Source: Bacteroidales bacterium (GTDB lineage Bacteria; Bacteroidota; Bacteroidia; Bacteroidales; DYOH01). From it: a stretch of 5,581 nucleotides of DNA. The number at the start of each line of letters is the position of its first letter. Position 1 is the stretch's first letter. A program made the translations under genes and the position numbers. Shown here piece by piece: positions 4,061 through 5,581 of the stretch. Where the stretch lies: contig DAOVUO010000212.1 of NCBI GenBank assembly GCA_030632545.1, positions 1 to 5,581 of the forward strand. The letters are read 5' to 3'. The notes beneath the pieces were generated by a model. It was given only the letters and a program-made list of their open reading frames with translations, had not been told where the DNA came from and did no database searches.

Positions 4061-5581
4061 ATGAAAAATCTATTCCTAACAATTTTACTAAGTATAATTT
4101 TTCTTAGTTCAAGCATTGCGCAAACTTCCCCCGAAAAACCTGAGCAACCCTACGGCATTTCCAGTTTATGCAATATTAATGCTAATACAACATATACTAT
4201 CAATGTTGTAACTAGTGCCGAAAGCTATATATGGTCGTTTATTCCCGAAGAAGCTGGAACAATTGAAACAAAGGATACTGCTGTAATTATAAACTTTTCT
4301 GAAGAATATAGTGGTGTGGCAAAATTAAGTGTTATTGCAAGAAATACGCAGGGCGATAGTCCATCATCAGACACACTTACAATAAATATAGAAAAATTGC
4401 CTGATCAACCAGAAACTCCAATTGGGGACTCGATTATTTGCTTTGGCACAGCAGAACTAGATTTTTATATCCACAGCGTTGATGATGCTCTTGACTATGT
4501 TTGGACTATAAACCCATTGAATTCAAGTAGAATAACGTCAGGCGACAGTCTTGCAACATTAATAATATACGATGATTATATTGGAAAGATTGATATTATA
4601 GTTGAAATAGGAAACAATTGTGGACGTGGAATTGGCTCAATACCTAAGACTGTTGAGATTATTCAGCCACCACTTGCTCCTGCCATTCCTAAGGGTGATA
4701 AAAGTTTCTGTTTAAATGATTCTGTACATAAGTTTTATACAACTGGAACTACTTTTGCATCAAGTTATGAATGGAAAATTGAGCCAGAAAATGCAGCTCA
4801 ACTTGAAATTACAAATGATACAATTTATGCTAACTGGGACGCAAATTTCAGGAAAAATTTTCAAATATTTGTAATGGCAAAAAACAAATGCGGCTCAAGT
4901 GAATATTCACAATCCTTTGAAGGATATTTAAACATCATTCCAGCTTCACCAACAACAGTTTCTGGCGACATGGATATTTGTCAAGGTACAGATTATAATG
5001 TATTTACAATAGATAGTGTTGATGAAGCCACAAACTACGAATGGTTTATTTATCCTGATACAGCCGCCGAAATGGCTGGCATTACAAGAAGTGGAAATGC
5101 TTATTGGAATGAAAATCATTATGGATATGCATATATTTTTGCAAATGCATCAAACTTTTGCGGAATAAGTGGGTATAGCGATAGTATCGAAGTATCATCA
5201 TTATCTCAACCAAAAAAAATGGATATACCAACAGGTGTAGAACAAATGTGTATTAATGCCGAAAACCTTTTATATGAATCAAATGCAAGTGAAAATTCAA
5301 AATGGTATGATTGGATTGTAGTTCCAAATAATGCAGGTACTATCTCCAGCGATTCATTAATAGGTATTATGAATTGGGAAAACAATTATTTAGGAACAGT
5401 AAAAATTGCCGTTAGAGGAGTTAATGAATGTGGGAAAGGACCGTCGTCAGATTCAATTTTAATAGAAATTAAAGAACAACTACACGCACAATTTAGTTAC
5501 GTACTTATTGATTTAAACGTAGCTTTCACTAATGGAAGTTTTCCTGAGCTTACAGAAAATAAGTACTTTTGGAATTTTGGC
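4061..5581 (+). CDS. Exported multidomain protein with five PKD-like repeats and a PKD domain, partial
   Basis: This is the first 507 codons of a large secreted protein; it runs off the window. The ATG at 4061 begins MKNLFLTILLSIIFLSSSIA, a signal peptide cut near residue 20. An ATG at 4040 would add seven polar residues (MDKNYKH). After a short linker come five Ig-fold PKD-like repeats, about residues 29-114, 115-204, 205-294, 295-384 and 385-472. Each has Gly, then Cys five residues on, a Tyr-x-Trp, a Pro four residues after the Trp, and a late Asn-x-Cys-Gly (AsnThrGlnGly in the first). The pattern resembles the PKD_5/PKD_6-like families of Bacteroidota surface proteins. From residue 476, AQFSY...VAFTNGS...YFWNFG is the start of a canonical PKD domain, which would continue FGDG. 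In repeats 2-5 the two cysteines are 60 residues apart and probably form a disulfide. A type IX or similar secretion tail would lie beyond the edge. An adhesive or structural role is inferred from domain type; no catalytic domain is visible. Confidence 0.88.
   Translation, partial: MKNLFLTILLSIIFLSSSIAQTSPEKPEQPYGISSLCNINANTTYTINVVTSAESYIWSFIPEEAGTIETKDTAVIINFSEEYSGVAKLSVIARNTQGDSPSSDTLTINIEKLPDQPETPIGDSIICFGTAELDFYIHSVDDALDYVWTINPLNSSRITSGDSLATLIIYDDYIGKIDIIVEIGNNCGRGIGSIPKTVEIIQPPLAPAIPKGDKSFCLNDSVHKFYTTGTTFASSYEWKIEPENAAQLEITNDTIYANWDANFRKNFQIFVMAKNKCGSSEYSQSFEGYLNIIPASPTTVSGDMDICQGTDYNVFTIDSVDEATNYEWFIYPDTAAEMAGITRSGNAYWNENHYGYAYIFANASNFCGISGYSDSIEVSSLSQPKKMDIPTGVEQMCINAENLLYESNASENSKWYDWIVVPNNAGTISSDSLIGIMNWENNYLGTVKIAVRGVNECGKGPSSDSILIEIKEQLHAQFSYVLIDLNVAFTNGSFPELTENKYFWNFG

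Noticed and set aside
4061..5581. PKD-like repeats as a recent tandem DNA duplication
   Set aside because: Apart from the register and a few anchor residues, the nucleotide sequences of the repeats differ widely, so they are not a recent tandem copy.

Overview
This AT-rich window most likely comes from a member of the Bacteroidota. The evidence is the style of its genes: a secreted protein built from PKD-like Ig-fold repeats, an ECF sigma factor of the Bacteroidota kind, A-rich leaders without clear Shine-Dalgarno sites, and a small conserved-looking protein of a type I associate with that phylum. No rRNA, tRNA, CRISPR array, insertion sequence or phage gene is visible.

Left part, minus strand (1-1718). 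An ECF sigma-70 factor runs off the left edge (codons for region 2 only). Upstream of it lies a complete nfeD-type gene: a signal peptide, a ClpP-like Ser/Lys protease domain, about five membrane segments and a C-terminal OB-fold. A strand-asymmetric intrinsic terminator (285-321) separates the two, so they are probably separate transcription units.

Right part, plus strand (1894-5581). Starting from a divergent gap at 1719-1893 come an 85-residue protein of unknown function, a TIGR01212/YhcC-type radical SAM protein, and a ThpR/LigT-type 2H RNA phosphoesterase. Last is the first 507 codons of a large exported protein with five PKD-like repeats followed by the beginning of a canonical PKD domain; it runs off the right edge. 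The first three are plain housekeeping or unknown genes with no obvious shared pathway. The fourth is a cell-surface or secreted protein.

Two things stand out. First, the five PKD-like repeats are in exact 270-nt (90-residue) register: every conserved Gly, Cys, Tyr-x-Trp, Pro and Asn recurs at exactly +90 although the repeats are otherwise strongly diverged. Second, the gaps before the radical SAM, thpR and PKD genes hold related copies of a short intergenic element. It consists of degenerate 7-bp units (consensus AAACTTA), five of them in the two good copies, then a GAAGTATTA-like tail just before the start codon. One copy has a small CCCGA/TCGGG hairpin inserted between array and tail. I see no evidence for a new defence, mobile or biosynthetic system.
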